A stretch of DNA of 64,000 nt from contig NZ_VTQX01000017.1 in the NCBI RefSeq assembly GCF_008764295.1, positions 1 through 64,000 on the forward strand. The letters are read 5' to 3'. The translations under genes were made by a program, and so were the position numbers. The stretch is from Bacillus methanolicus (GTDB lineage Bacteria > Bacillota > Bacilli > Bacillales > Cytobacillaceae). Shown piece by piece: positions 8,125 to 17,593 of this stretch (position 1 is the first letter of the stretch; each line of letters starts with the position of its first letter). Below the pieces are notes generated by a model. The model searched no databases. It had not been told where the DNA came from and worked only from the letters and a program-made list of their open reading frames with translations.

Positions 8125-8628
8125 ATGAAGAAGGTTGTACTTATTGGTTCAGGTGGATCAGGGAAATCTACACTAGCAAGACAATTAAGTGATAAGCTAA
8201 AAATAAATGTTTATCATCTTGACGTTTTATTTTGGAAGCCAAATTGGGTAGCCATTCCTAAAGAGGAACAAAGAAAAGTTCAAAATGATTTAGTGAAAAA
8301 AGAAGAATGGATTATTGATGGAAACTATGGTGGAACAATGGAGATAAGGCTAAATGCTGCTGATACAATAATTTTCCTTGATTTTCATAGAATAATTTGT
8401 GTCTATCGTGCATTTAAAAGAATGTTGAGGTACCGAAATAAAACAAGGCCCGATATGGGAGAAGGCTGCAAAGAAAGATTTGATTTAGATTTTTTAATGT
8501 GGATATGGAAATATCCAAAAACAAAAAGGCCAGGAATTTTGAAAAGGCTCATACGGTTGTCTAAAGATAAAGAAGTAATTATATTAAGAACACCAAAGGA
8601 AGTGCAACGGTTTTTAGAAAAACTTTAA
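8125..8628 (+). CDS. P-loop NTPase of the topology-modulation / FlaR-like adenylate kinase family
   Basis: A 167-aa protein with Walker A GSGGSGKST at residues 8-16 and the family patterns VYHLDVLFWKPNW and WIIDGNYGGTMEIRL. Members are annotated as DNA topology modulation protein (FlaR) or adenylate kinase-like; the true substrate is not established. AAGGGG lies before the ATG. It is a single-gene unit with gene-free DNA on both sides. Confidence 0.85.
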   Translation: MKKVVLIGSGGSGKSTLARQLSDKLKINVYHLDVLFWKPNWVAIPKEEQRKVQNDLVKKEEWIIDGNYGGTMEIRLNAADTIIFLDFHRIICVYRAFKRMLRYRNKTRPDMGEGCKERFDLDFLMWIWKYPKTKRPGILKRLIRLSKDKEVIILRTPKEVQRFLEKL

Positions 8629-9186
8629 GTCCTTATTCCCCAAAAAATGCCCTTGCGATTAAGTAAATACAATCATTTCTTATAGAAAATTTTTGCAAGA
8701 TTTTCTTAAAGTTTAATGGACTGTTATAGGCCGCAAAAAAGAAGACCACTAGGATCATCTAAATAATTTACGTAAATTTTATTAAATCCACTTAGCTTGT
8801 TGATAAATCAATGTTTGCGAGTTTTTTAGAATACGGTAACGGGTTTTATTTGACACATCGTCTAAATCACGAACATACTACATAGAAAGTGCGATAAATA
8901 GCCGTTCCTCCCCTTTCTATTCGTGAGGATTAGCGGCCATGTCAGGTTACATCGTTTCCTTTTTTTGAAGTGGCATATGTGAAGTGCCGTCTTGTGATGA
9001 CCTTTTGCCAAAGCTAATCTAAATTTTGTCTTGTGTTGGATCAAAGTATTGCGGGATTGGTGACTTTTGAATTAAGAAAAAAGTTTAAAAATGTCCCCCA
9101 TCTTCGATTCTATTAGGAAGCAAAGGTAGGGGACAATCTTTGGTACTACTATCAATCATTTCCCCATCTTGTAAGTATAAATTATT
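8629..9186. other. Intergenic region with one long inverted repeat
   Basis: No supported gene. TGTCCCC (9092-9098) and GGGGACA (9129-9135) form a stem around a long loop between two convergent genes; it may end either transcript, but no T tract follows directly. Confidence 0.4.
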
Positions 9187-9696
9187 TTATTTGCTCTCGT
9201 TCAAATGCTCTTCCAGACGGTTCCAAGTCTCGGTAATTCCTTGGAGCATACCCATATCCATGACGTTTTTGAGAGCTTCTGCAGACGCATACTCAGCACG
9301 GTTTACAAGTTTCGTTTTGCCGTTCAGATCAATGAACTCCAACGTGACCTCGGTTGATGGCATATTTTCGTCGATGTTTCCCTCGGCATCTGAGAAGTAA
9401 TCGGTGTAAATAATGGTCTCCGGCTCGATAATATCTTTGTAAATAACTTTCCCCCAAGATTCCATGCCGTAAAAATCACCTTGATTTTTATCCGTGCATT
9501 TCATACAGAAGTGCCAAATTCCACCTGGTCGGAAATCGATGTGGCAAACCGGAAGTTCCCAACCAGTAGGTCCCCACCAATGCTTGAGATGCTCAGGTTC
9601 TTTGAACATGTTGAACACGAGGTCCCGTGGTGCATCGAAAATGCGCTCCAACACCAGTACCCGCTCATTCTCAACTCTTGAAATGATTTCATTCAT
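9187..9696 (-). CDS. SRPBCC / AHSA1-domain protein
   Basis: About 170 aa beginning MNEIISRVENERVLVLERIF, with the AHSA1 signature DAPRDLVFNMFKEPEHLKHWWGP and C-terminal GITETWNRLEEHL. The START-like fold binds hydrophobic ligands in a pocket; in bacteria these proteins are poorly characterised. GGAGGAATTAAG stands right before ATG 9696; the frame extends 6 codons further but that start has no such site. It lies downstream of an ArsR-type gene on the same strand, a very common two-gene pairing in Bacillaceae. Confidence 0.92.
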   Translation of the reverse strand: MNEIISRVENERVLVLERIFDAPRDLVFNMFKEPEHLKHWWGPTGWELPVCHIDFRPGGIWHFCMKCTDKNQGDFYGMESWGKVIYKDIIEPETIIYTDYFSDAEGNIDENMPSTEVTLEFIDLNGKTKLVNRAEYASAEALKNVMDMGMLQGITETWNRLEEHLNESK

Positions 9697-9882
9697 CTTA
9701 ATTCCTCCATCCACTTAATAAATATCTTTTTCTCCGTTTTATTAACTTTTTCCAATATGGCAATGTAATGATTACTAGGATGCCTCCGCTTTTGCTGTTC
9801 TTTTAGAGCTTGCTTTATAATCGCTCAAAGCGAGTCCATGACCAACTTGATAAATCATTTTTGCTGATTTTTTAACCTTAGT

Positions 9883-10209
9883 TTAATTCAATGTTTTTTT
9901 TCCCTGTAATACGTTGAGATAATCGTCCAAACGATCCATCCGCGCTTCCCATATTCGACGGTAGGAATCAAGCCATTTATCCAACTCTTGCAGCGGTTCT
10001 GGTCTTAGATTATAAATGCGACGGTTAGCGACCTGATGAACCTCAACAAGTCCAGCATTACTCAATACTCGAAGATGTTTAGAGGTTTGCGGCTGGTTTA
10101 GTTCTAACTTTTGGGCAATCTCTCCTACTGAAAGTGGTCCGTCAAGAAGAAGGTCAACAATATCAAGTCGGTTGGATTCAGCTAGTGCACTGAAGGTTTG
10201 TACGTTCAT
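9883..10209 (-). CDS. ArsR-family winged-helix regulator
   Basis: 108 aa: MNVQTFSALAESNRLDIVDL, then the wHTH LSVGEIAQKLELNQPQTSKH with the recognition helix, and LSNAGLVEVHQVANRRIYNL as the wing. No metal-binding Cys motif, so it is not a metal sensor; this subgroup typically pairs with AHSA1/SRPBCC genes, as here (next gene downstream, 186 nt away). Probably represses itself and the SRPBCC gene. A tail PEPLQELDKWLDSYRRIWEARMDRLDDYL is typical of the subgroup. Confidence 0.93.
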   Translation of the reverse strand: MNVQTFSALAESNRLDIVDLLLDGPLSVGEIAQKLELNQPQTSKHLRVLSNAGLVEVHQVANRRIYNLRPEPLQELDKWLDSYRRIWEARMDRLDDYLNVLQGKKTLN

Positions 10210-11017
10210 ATAGAATCATCTCCCAACATGTATATGTTTCTAATTTTTATAATCGCTTGTGATTATATTAAGAATATCACCTCCGAATTTCTAAATAATG
10301 ATGTCATAACTTGTTGTTGGATTTATTATTCCATACAAGGAATATTCAGAAAATAATTTAACGAGCTATAATAGATTGTGCCACAGGCTTCTATTAACCA
10401 TTCGTTGTGTCAGGTAAAGTTAAGCTGACTAGTTACAGGAACCAGTAGTAATCTTTGGAACAGTCGTGTACTTATTCAGACGGGCTGTTAAATATCTTTT
10501 ATGATGTAAAAGTGCTTGTGATTTATAATGGTGATAATTATGGATGAATAGCTGAACATGCTCCTCTTTTTTTCGTAATTAGGTAGCCATCTCTTTTTTT
10601 CAACTAGTGTGTCACCTAACTTGTAAAATATTTAATGTCGAGATGAGTGACTTGGCAGTTGCCCCTATCTCTGTCGATCTAGCAAAGGAAGAAAGGCAGC
10701 AGCAACATTGTTCAAAGAAATGGATCATTCACGGAAGGGGAAAATTTGAAAAAAAGAAGGTCTTTAAAATTGGTTAGAGAATGTGTTGCAGAAGGGAAGC
10801 CATTTCAATGGGCTTTTTAGGTCGAGGTAGGTAAGAGAGACTCATACCTACCCCAGCTTGAATTGATGGTTATAACAAGGAAAATTCAGAGATAGCCATA
10901 CATTTCATATCAGTCATTTTGATATTTGTATTAGACTAAATTTACTCAGAATTCGCAAAGTCAGTCTGAATCTTATTATAATGGAGTAAAAGAGATTCAG
11001 TAGTTAAGGAGGAAAGT
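10210..11017. other. Long intergenic region
   Basis: No supported gene in about 800 nt. A perfect inverted repeat GGTAGGTA (10826-10833) / TACCTACC (10845-10852) could be a hairpin or an operator; no T tract follows. A TATAAT at 10977-10982 may serve the downstream ATPase gene. Confidence 0.4.
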
Positions 11018-11872
11018 ATGGTTTATTTATATGCTTTTTCATTTCCGAATGAGGATATGGAATTCGACTTTTTCATGAATATAAAAAGAACGTGCTATGA
11101 CTCGTTTTATCCATTTAAGATTTTATCGAAAAAATGCTTTGAATCGATTGTTTTTGAGCCAGTGACGATCATATATGGTGGCAATGGTTCAGGAAAGTCA
11201 ACTGCATTAAATGTGATAGCAGAAAAAGCGGGAATCAAACGTGATTCTATCTATAATAAATCTAACTTCTACCCTGATTATATCAATATGTGTCATATGC
11301 AGTTGAAAGCAGACATTCCTGAAAATAGCAGGATTATTACTAGTGATGATGTATTTGATTATATGTTGAATATCCGAAATCTCAATGAGGGAATTGACCA
11401 AAAACGGGAAGAGCTCTTTGAGGAGTATTTGGATGCGAAATATTCCCATTTTCAGATGAAGTCTATGGCAGATTATGAGCAGCTCGTAAAAGTAAACTCA
11501 GCCAGAAGTAAAACACAGTCTCGTTTTGTTAGAAATGAATTGATGGATAATGTGAGAGAGTATTCGAATGGGGAAAGTGCATTCAAGTATTTCACAGAAA
11601 AAATTGGCGAAAATGGACTTTATATTTTGGATGAGCCGGAAAATAGTCTTTCTCCCAAACGTCAGATGGAATTGATGAAATTTATTGAAGACTCTGCTCG
11701 ATTTTTTGGATGCCAGTTTATCATATCAACACATTCTCCATTTCTGTTATCCATGAGGGGAGCAAAAATTTATAATCTTGATGAAAACCCTGTTAAGGTG
11801 AGACGCTGGACGGAATTAGAAAACGTCCGTACATACTTTGAATTTTTCAAAAGTCATGAAAGCCAATTTTGA
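11018..11872 (+). CDS. AAA family ATPase (ABC/SMC-like, single gene)
   Basis: 284 aa with Walker A YGGNGSGKST near residue 53, Walker B LYILDEPENSLSP near residue 205 and an H-loop IISTHSPFL near residue 238. A degenerate signature (YSNGESAFKYF) precedes Walker B. This is the AAA_21/ABC-ATPase type also found in OLD nucleases, RecF-like proteins and toxin or defence modules, but no nuclease domain or partner gene is adjacent. AAGGAGG precedes the ATG. Function not assignable; family call is sure. Confidence 0.85.
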   Translation: MVYLYAFSFPNEDMEFDFFMNIKRTCYDSFYPFKILSKKCFESIVFEPVTIIYGGNGSGKSTALNVIAEKAGIKRDSIYNKSNFYPDYINMCHMQLKADIPENSRIITSDDVFDYMLNIRNLNEGIDQKREELFEEYLDAKYSHFQMKSMADYEQLVKVNSARSKTQSRFVRNELMDNVREYSNGESAFKYFTEKIGENGLYILDEPENSLSPKRQMELMKFIEDSARFFGCQFIISTHSPFLLSMRGAKIYNLDENPVKVRRWTELENVRTYFEFFKSHESQF

Positions 11873-12079
11873 GATTGAGCACGACCAAATACTTCTAGAA
11901 AAATAGTCATTTACCAATTAAAAAACCAGCGCTGCGTGTACTCCACTGGGAATAATTTAGTCATAGAAAAGGACATAGAAACTAAAATAGGAAATGGAAA
12001 GTTTGAAAAACTACAAATCCACCTACTTATTTCGATTTTGCGATTATAATAGAATCAAATATGATAGCGGAGTGTAATC

Positions 12080-12274
12080 ATGAAAAAGAAGAATTATCAT
12101 TTTGAAGATAATAGAAATGATGAAGTTTATTTTATAGATGGCCACACGGATGGCGGTGCCACATCTGGACTACGTCGGGAAGAAATAATCCCGAAAGAAT
12201 TGAAGTTTAAAGATAAAGAGATACAGATTAATGGTCATACTTATGACTATATGGTAAAGACACTGAAACAATGA
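12080..12274 (+). CDS. Small hypothetical protein, 64 aa
   Basis: Hydrophilic and Lys/Asp/Glu-rich with no signal or membrane segment: it begins MKKKNYHFEDNRNDEVYFID and ends INGHTYDYMVKTLKQ. A weak site (GCGGAGTG) lies before the ATG, and TATAAT about 45 nt upstream could be its -10. I recognise no family. A frame this short could be chance, but codon use looks like that of real genes nearby. Confidence 0.5.
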   Translation: MKKKNYHFEDNRNDEVYFIDGHTDGGATSGLRREEIIPKELKFKDKEIQINGHTYDYMVKTLKQ

Positions 12275-12484
12275 AAATTCAGTTGTCCCTTTTTTTGAAG
12301 AGGTAGCTTCGCCTTGAGAAGCAAAAAAGTTTGTTAAAGAAATTGGAAGAGACGAAAAAAAATGAATGGTCGTAAAAATGGATATTGCTAGGGCATCTAT
12401 CTGATAAGTAATGAGACTGTTCCTTTAATCTACAATCCTCTTCAAAAAGCGATTATACGAATTATTTGATTATTTGCTATCCTG

Positions 12485-12512
12485 TTGAATTCCAATAAAT
12501 CCATGCTATAAT
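12485..12512 (+). promoter_or_regulatory. Promoter of the adenine deaminase transcript
   Basis: TTGAAT (12485-12490) and TATAAT (12507-12512), 16-nt spacer, with an extended -10 TGC. The aptamer starts about 28 nt downstream. Confidence 0.65.
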
Positions 12513-12540
12513 ACAACTTAATCAAAAACTGCATAAAGTT

Positions 12541-12612
12541 CACTCATATAATAGCAGGAATATGGCCTGCAAGTTTCTACCAGTTCACCGTAAATGAACT
12601 GACTATGAGGTG
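12541..12612 (+). promoter_or_regulatory. Purine riboswitch aptamer, guanine/hypoxanthine type
   Basis: All parts of the purine aptamer are visible: P1 CACTCAT with ATGAGGTG, P2 GCAGG with CCTGC, the J2/3 sequence AAGTTTCTACC, P3 CAGTTCA with TGAACTG and loop CCGTAAA, and J3/1 GACTATG. The base that selects the ligand (position 74 of the xpt numbering) is C in GACTATG; adenine aptamers have T there (GATTATG). So the sensed ligand should be guanine or hypoxanthine, although the controlled gene is adenine deaminase. Confidence 0.93.
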
Positions 12613-12666
12613 CAATGAATAGGAAGAGATTGATAGTCTGCAACCTGTTCTTTTTCGGCATATAGA

Positions 12667-12719
12667 TCGAAGAACTTGCTCCTCAAGATGATAGGGAGTT
12701 AAGGTCTTCGGTTTTTTTT
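12667..12719 (+). terminator. Riboswitch expression-platform terminator
   Basis: CGAAGAACTTGCTCC pairs imperfectly with GGAGTTAAGGTCTTCG and is followed by eight or nine Ts, 26 nt before the start codon of the deaminase. Ligand binding would favour this terminator, as in other purine-off switches; the competing antiterminator was not modelled. Confidence 0.8.
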
Positions 12720-12745
12720 ATTTTCGGATATAGGGGGAAAACAAG

Positions 12746-14482
12746 ATGAAAAAAAGCGAATTGGCACACCTCATTGATGTAGCTGCAGGGCGAAAACCAG
12801 CAGATTTAGTTTTGAAAAATGGGAACATTGTTGATGTGTATCAAGGAACGATCATGACAGGTGATGTGGCGATCGTAGCAGGGAAAATTGCTGGGATTGG
12901 GGAAGAATATGAAGGGAAAGAGGTTGTTGATGTAAAGGGGAAATATATCGCTCCTGGATTTATTGACCCCCATATTCATGTCGAGTCATCTTATGTGACT
13001 CCGGAAGAATTTGGCCGTTTACTTGTCCCCCATGGAACGACGACGGTCATGGCCGACCCGCACGAGATCGTCAATGTCGCAGGGCTAAAAGGGCTGGAAT
13101 ATATGATTGAAGCGGCAAAGCATACGGCGTTAGACATTCAATACATGCTCCCTTCCTGTGTGCCGGCAACGAATATGGAGAATGCAGGGGCTATATTAAC
13201 GGCTTCAGATATGGTGGCTCCATTAGAGGAAGGAATGGTCGAGGGACTGGCTGAATTTATGGATTTCCCCGGTGTGATCGGGGCCGAGGACAGTGTCTTA
13301 GACAAGCTTCTTGTAGCGAAAAATCTAAAGAAACGAATCGATGGGCACAGTCCGATGGTAAGTGGAAAAGAGCTTAACGCCTACATTGCGGCTGGAGTGG
13401 AAAACGATCACGAATGTTCGACTGTTGAAGAACTGCAGGCTCGTGTTTCACGCGGGATGTATGTTTTTCTACGAGAAGGGTCTGTTACCCAGAATTTACG
13501 TACGTTGCTAAAAGGGGTTACGCCTCAAAACGCTCGTCGCTGCGTATTATGCGGGGATGATGTCCAAGCCAAAACGATTTTAGAAAAAGGACATTTGGAC
13601 AATGCCATTCGTATTTGTGTAGAAGAAAAGGTGGACCCGATCCAAGCCATTCAGATGGCCACCCTTAATACAGCACAATGCTGTCAACTTGATGATCGAG
13701 GAGCTGTAGCCCCTGGATTAAAAGCTGACTTGGTTATTTTCAGTGATTTGGACAAGCTTGTTGTTGAACAAACCTATATTGATGGGAAACTAGTTGCTGA
13801 AGAAGGAAAGTATATTTCTCCGATTACAAGAGCAGATATTTCTGCTGTTCAATCCAGTGTTCATATCGGTGATTTTACAAAAGAGAAGCTTCGTTTAAAA
13901 CTAGAAAGCAATAAAGCAAGAGCGATTGAAGTAATTCAAACGGAAGCATTGACGAACGAAGCGATCGTTGATGTGGATCGCGATAAGTCAGGCGAATTTG
14001 TGTACAATCCAGAGAAGGAAATTTCAAAAATTGCCGTTATCGAGAGGCACAAAAACACGGGAAATGTATTCGTTGGTTTATTGAAGGATTATGGAATCAA
14101 AACAGGGGCCATTGGGATATCCATTGCCCATGATTCCCATAATTTGATTGTGACAGGAACGAACGATGAGGACATGGCATTGGCCGTTGAGAGTCTGAAA
14201 AAACAAGACGGTGGAGTCGTCTTAGTGAACAATGGTGAAGTTATTTGTAGCATGGCCTTGCCGGTAGGTGGGTTGATGAGTAATCTATCTGGAGAAGAAG
14301 TTGTTGAACAACAAATCAAGGTTAATAAAGTCGCCCGTGAAGTATTGGGAATTGCAGAGAATGTCGATCCAATCATGACCTTAGGTTTCATGTCCTTAGC
14401 TGTGATTCCAAAGTTGAAAATCACCGATTTAGGACTAGTTGATGTGACAAAGTTCGAATTTGTCCCAGTATCAGTTCACTAA
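12746..14482 (+). CDS. adeC: Adenine deaminase
   Basis: 578 aa, the full family length. Converts adenine to hypoxanthine and ammonia in purine salvage, in the cytosol. The amidohydrolase metal motif is GFIDPHIHVESS (near residue 74), followed by GTTTVMADPHEIVNVAG and PSCVPAT, then FMDFPGVIGAEDSVLDKL; the C-terminal adenine deaminase domain ends with TDLGLVDVTKFEFVPV. GGGGGAAAAC stands before the ATG. It forms a single-gene transcript between the riboswitch and a strong terminator. Confidence 0.97.
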   Translation: MKKSELAHLIDVAAGRKPADLVLKNGNIVDVYQGTIMTGDVAIVAGKIAGIGEEYEGKEVVDVKGKYIAPGFIDPHIHVESSYVTPEEFGRLLVPHGTTTVMADPHEIVNVAGLKGLEYMIEAAKHTALDIQYMLPSCVPATNMENAGAILTASDMVAPLEEGMVEGLAEFMDFPGVIGAEDSVLDKLLVAKNLKKRIDGHSPMVSGKELNAYIAAGVENDHECSTVEELQARVSRGMYVFLREGSVTQNLRTLLKGVTPQNARRCVLCGDDVQAKTILEKGHLDNAIRICVEEKVDPIQAIQMATLNTAQCCQLDDRGAVAPGLKADLVIFSDLDKLVVEQTYIDGKLVAEEGKYISPITRADISAVQSSVHIGDFTKEKLRLKLESNKARAIEVIQTEALTNEAIVDVDRDKSGEFVYNPEKEISKIAVIERHKNTGNVFVGLLKDYGIKTGAIGISIAHDSHNLIVTGTNDEDMALAVESLKKQDGGVVLVNNGEVICSMALPVGGLMSNLSGEEVVEQQIKVNKVAREVLGIAENVDPIMTLGFMSLAVIPKLKITDLGLVDVTKFEFVPVSVH

Positions 14483-14490
14483 TAAAAAGA

Positions 14491-14544
14491 GAGGGACGGA
14501 TCTAGTGTTTCACCGCGAAACAGTAGATCCGTCCTCGCTTTTTT
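14491..14544 (+). terminator. Rho-independent terminator of adenine deaminase
   Basis: GAGGGACGGATCTA pairs with TAGATCCGTCCTC around a 20-nt loop, followed shortly by a T6 tract, 9 nt after the stop codon. Confidence 0.9.
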
Positions 14545-14854
14545 CCGATACCTGTTACTCTCTTATCACACTCAAAGCAAAAATAATGAGTATCCGATTA
14601 AAAAAACTAACCATTTTCACACCCAATTTCTTTGCTACAGATTTTATATTGACTAAGATATTCTTTCATCTCTATTTCTCCAATCTATAGACTTTGAGAG
14701 CAATCAACTTTTAGCAGTTGAAAAAGATATTTTAATTATCTGTAAATAACTGTACTCTTATGTCATTATTGTGATGGGGTGCAGTTTTGTTTTATCTTTA
14801 AAAAGTAAAGCATACATTTCAAGCTGCAGAAAATCTATGAAAGAGGATTCGGTT

Positions 14855-15577
14855 ATGTCTATAAATAATAGTTTAAAAGAGGTATATGTTTCTAAATGGG
14901 ATAACTTAACTCAAAGATTGAAAGATGAGAGCGAATATGCCCCTACCCATCCATTGTTGATTTCCTTGCCAGATGAGGATGAATATTTAAAATCGGATTT
15001 GCGAGTCATGTTTGTCGGAAAAGAAACGAATGATTGGGAAGGAGCATTTGGAACACGTAATATCGACCAATTACTGAAAACGTATCGTGCTTTTTTAAAC
15101 AAGCAAGGGAGTAGCAAGAGTCCTTTTTGGCAATATATTCGTAAATGGCAGCAAGCAATAGAGGAGGAATATCCTAACAAAAAAGTTTCGCTTGTTTGGA
15201 ACAATATACTGAAAATCGGTAAAGCAAAGGAAATAGGGGAACCAAACGAACAGATTTTGCAGATAAATAAAGAATCTTTTGATGTCTTTCATGAAGAACT
15301 AAAAATTCTTAAACCCCATATAGTGGTGTTCTGGACAGGACATTCGTATGATAAGCATCTAAAAAGATATATTCCTAATATTGAGTTTAAATTACATAAA
15401 TCCTTCAAAAAGAAGCAGTGGTTGAATTGTTCAAGCACCTATTTGCCAGCCCTATCTTTCCGCACCTATCATCCAGGATATTTAAATCGATTACAGGATC
15501 GTAGTCTATCTTTTCATTCTCACTCCCCATTGAATGAATTGTTAGTACAGATAGCAGAGTTAGAAAGTTCACTCTAA
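14855..15577 (+). CDS. Hypothetical protein, uracil-DNA-glycosylase-like fold suspected
   Basis: About 240 aa beginning MSINNSLKEVYVSKWDNLTQ. Motifs LRVMFVGKETNDWEG, VSLVWNNILKIGK, KPHIVVFWTGHSY and SFRTYHPGYLNR are spaced like the N-terminal loop, central strand and C-terminal HP(S/G) loop of UDG-superfamily proteins, but the catalytic residues are not clearly those of a known glycosylase. AAAGAGGA stands before ATG 14855; the frame opens 28 codons earlier without a good site. Stand-alone gene with a terminator after it. I recognise the fold only tentatively. Confidence 0.65.
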   Translation: MSINNSLKEVYVSKWDNLTQRLKDESEYAPTHPLLISLPDEDEYLKSDLRVMFVGKETNDWEGAFGTRNIDQLLKTYRAFLNKQGSSKSPFWQYIRKWQQAIEEEYPNKKVSLVWNNILKIGKAKEIGEPNEQILQINKESFDVFHEELKILKPHIVVFWTGHSYDKHLKRYIPNIEFKLHKSFKKKQWLNCSSTYLPALSFRTYHPGYLNRLQDRSLSFHSHSPLNELLVQIAELESSL

Positions 15578-15682
15578 AACGTTCAAGCAGTCTAACGGTA
15601 ACGACAATCAACCGTGAATATGGGGAATATGGGAGAAAGCCGCTGTGTATAATGCAAAAATATCATTGTACACAATGCATTT

Positions 15683-15718
15683 AAAACTCGTACTTTAACA
15701 AGAAGCACGAGTTTTTTT
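15683..15718 (+). terminator. Rho-independent terminator
   Basis: AAAACTCGT (15683-15691) pairs with ACGAGTTTT and runs into a T tract. It is about 105 nt after the preceding gene. Confidence 0.75.
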
Positions 15719-15908
15719 ATATTCCATTGATTATTGCAATTACGATAACACTTGAAAGTAAGTTTCACTTTGCATCAATGGCAGCTGCAATAAGGTTAAG
15801 AAGATATGAAAATGGCTGAATGCACGAGAAAGGGCTGAAAAGAATCGTGGCGAGCATTTGCAGAAAATTTCATGACCGAGATTTTTTGTATTCGCTTACA
15901 AAAAAATA

Positions 15909-15936
15909 TTGACTTCGCTTTCGGTTGATTTATAAT
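15909..15936 (+). promoter_or_regulatory. Promoter of the acyl-CoA catabolic operon
   Basis: TTGACT (15909-15914) and TATAAT (15931-15936) with a 16-nt spacer; the transcript would begin near 15943, just before the palindromic operator. Confidence 0.65.
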
Positions 15937-15956
15937 GTTAATTGAATACTCTGAAA

Positions 15957-15974
15957 ATACTGACCGCTCAGTAT
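15957..15974. promoter_or_regulatory. Operator 1, 18-bp palindrome for the TetR regulator
   Basis: ATACTGA CCGC TCAGTAT: two perfect 7-bp arms around 4 nt, placed some 14-31 nt after the presumed transcription start of the ligase gene. The same palindrome recurs before the first acyl-CoA dehydrogenase gene. TetR-family repressors of acyl-CoA genes bind sites of this size; the only TetR gene in the island is at 24103. Confidence 0.65.
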
Positions 15975-16009
15975 CTTTTAGAAGGATAATATGGAAAGTA
16001 GGGATTTAC

Positions 16010-17593
16010 ATGGAAAAAACTTGGTTCAAGCATGTTCCAGAAGGAAATCCAACAACGATTGACATCCCTGAAATCGCACTTCAAGATTTGTTCTATCAAT
16101 CTGTGAAAACATACCCCGATCATGTTGCGGTTACATTCTACGATAAAACGATGACGTATCAAGGATTATATCAACTCATTCAAAATGCAGCTGCAGCACT
16201 TCATCATCTAGGTGTAGGAAAAGGTGATCGCGTTGCTTTGATGCTGCCGAACAGTCCGCAATACCCAATTAGCTACTATGCCACTCTTGTGTGTGGGGCG
16301 ATAGTTGTGCAAATCAATCCGATGTATAAGGCGGAGGAACTGTTACATGTATTAAACGATTCAGAAGCCGAAACGATCATTGTATTCGAACCATTATTAC
16401 CATTAGTTACCGCTATCAAAGACAAAACTTCCCTCATTAATATCATCCCAGTCTCATTTGAAAAAGAAACTAAATTTAACGAAATGCTCAAGACTCGTGG
16501 CTACCCAGTCCCTAAAGTTGAGATTGATGCAAAAAATGATGTTGCTGTCCTTCAATATACAGGTGGTACTACAGGTCGTTCGAAAGGTGCGATGCTTACC
16601 CATTACAATCTCGTAGCAAACACCCTTCAATCCTACTCGACCTCGGAAACATCGACGGAGCTTGGCAAAGAGCGATTTTTAACGATTTCTCCATTATTCC
16701 ATGTATATGGAATGACTAGTTGTATGAACTTAACGTTTTACATAGGGGGGAACATGATCCTTCTTCCAAAGTTTGATGTGGAAGAAACCGTTTCTATTAT
16801 TGAAAAGACAAAGCCTACTGTTTTTCCTGCTGTCCCAACGATGTATATTGCCTTATTGAACTATTATCAAGTGAAAAAATTCGATTTAAGCTTTCTTAAA
16901 ACGTGTACGAGTGGTTCGGCGCCACTCCCAGTCAAAGTAATTGAAACATTTAACGAGTTAAGCGGTACATCTGTAGCAGAAGGATACGGGCTATCCGAAG
17001 CAGCTCCAGTGACACATCGAAACCCGGTAAGCGGGTTGCAAAAGCATGGGAGCATCGGGATACCGATTCCCAATACCGATTCAAAAATTGTCGATATCGC
17101 AACAGGTAAAGAGGAGTTGCCAATCGGTGAAGTTGGAGAATTAATTGTAAAAGGTCCCCAAGTGATGAAGGGATACTGGAAAATGCCAATGGAAACGGAT
17201 GAAACGATTCGTGATGGTTGGCTTTATACGGGGGACCTTGCCAAAATGGACGAAGATGGATTCTTTTACATTGTTGGTCGTAAAAAAGAGCTAATTATTG
17301 CGAGCGGTTATAATGTGTACCCGATTGAAATAGAAGATGTACTATACAAGCACCCAAAAGTAATGGAGGCAGCAGTAGTTGGCATTCCAGACGAATATCG
17401 TGGCGAAACGATCAAAGCTTTTATCGTTTTAAAAGAAGGAGAGCAAGCAACTGAAGAGGAGATCATCGCCTACTGTCGTGAAAAATTAGCCGCGTATAAA
17501 TGTCCGCGATTCGTTGAATTTATGGCTGAGTTCCCGAAAACCGCAGTCGGGAAAATTCTTAAGCGCACTTTAAAGGAACAATTAAGAGCTTAG
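16010..17593 (+). CDS. Long-chain fatty-acid--CoA ligase (AMP-forming)
   Basis: 527 aa. Activates a carboxylic acid to its acyl-CoA via an acyl-adenylate. The AMP-binding motif YTGGTTGRSKGAM is near residue 184, the A5 motif EGYGLSEAAP near 325, YTGDLA near 408 and VGRKKELIIASGYNVYP near 422. The C-terminal catalytic Lys is in PKTAVGKILKR. GTAGGGATTTAC precedes ATG 16010; the frame opens 25 codons earlier across the operator, which is not a likely start. First gene of the island; actual substrate unknown. Confidence 0.95.
   Translation: MEKTWFKHVPEGNPTTIDIPEIALQDLFYQSVKTYPDHVAVTFYDKTMTYQGLYQLIQNAAAALHHLGVGKGDRVALMLPNSPQYPISYYATLVCGAIVVQINPMYKAEELLHVLNDSEAETIIVFEPLLPLVTAIKDKTSLINIIPVSFEKETKFNEMLKTRGYPVPKVEIDAKNDVAVLQYTGGTTGRSKGAMLTHYNLVANTLQSYSTSETSTELGKERFLTISPLFHVYGMTSCMNLTFYIGGNMILLPKFDVEETVSIIEKTKPTVFPAVPTMYIALLNYYQVKKFDLSFLKTCTSGSAPLPVKVIETFNELSGTSVAEGYGLSEAAPVTHRNPVSGLQKHGSIGIPIPNTDSKIVDIATGKEELPIGEVGELIVKGPQVMKGYWKMPMETDETIRDGWLYTGDLAKMDEDGFFYIVGRKKELIIASGYNVYPIEIEDVLYKHPKVMEAAVVGIPDEYRGETIKAFIVLKEGEQATEEEIIAYCREKLAAYKCPRFVEFMAEFPKTAVGKILKRTLKEQLRA

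Noticed and set aside
10421-10440. Sequence containing CTGACTAGTTA, like half of the TetR palindrome
   Set aside because: The second arm is missing and no island gene is near; chance match.
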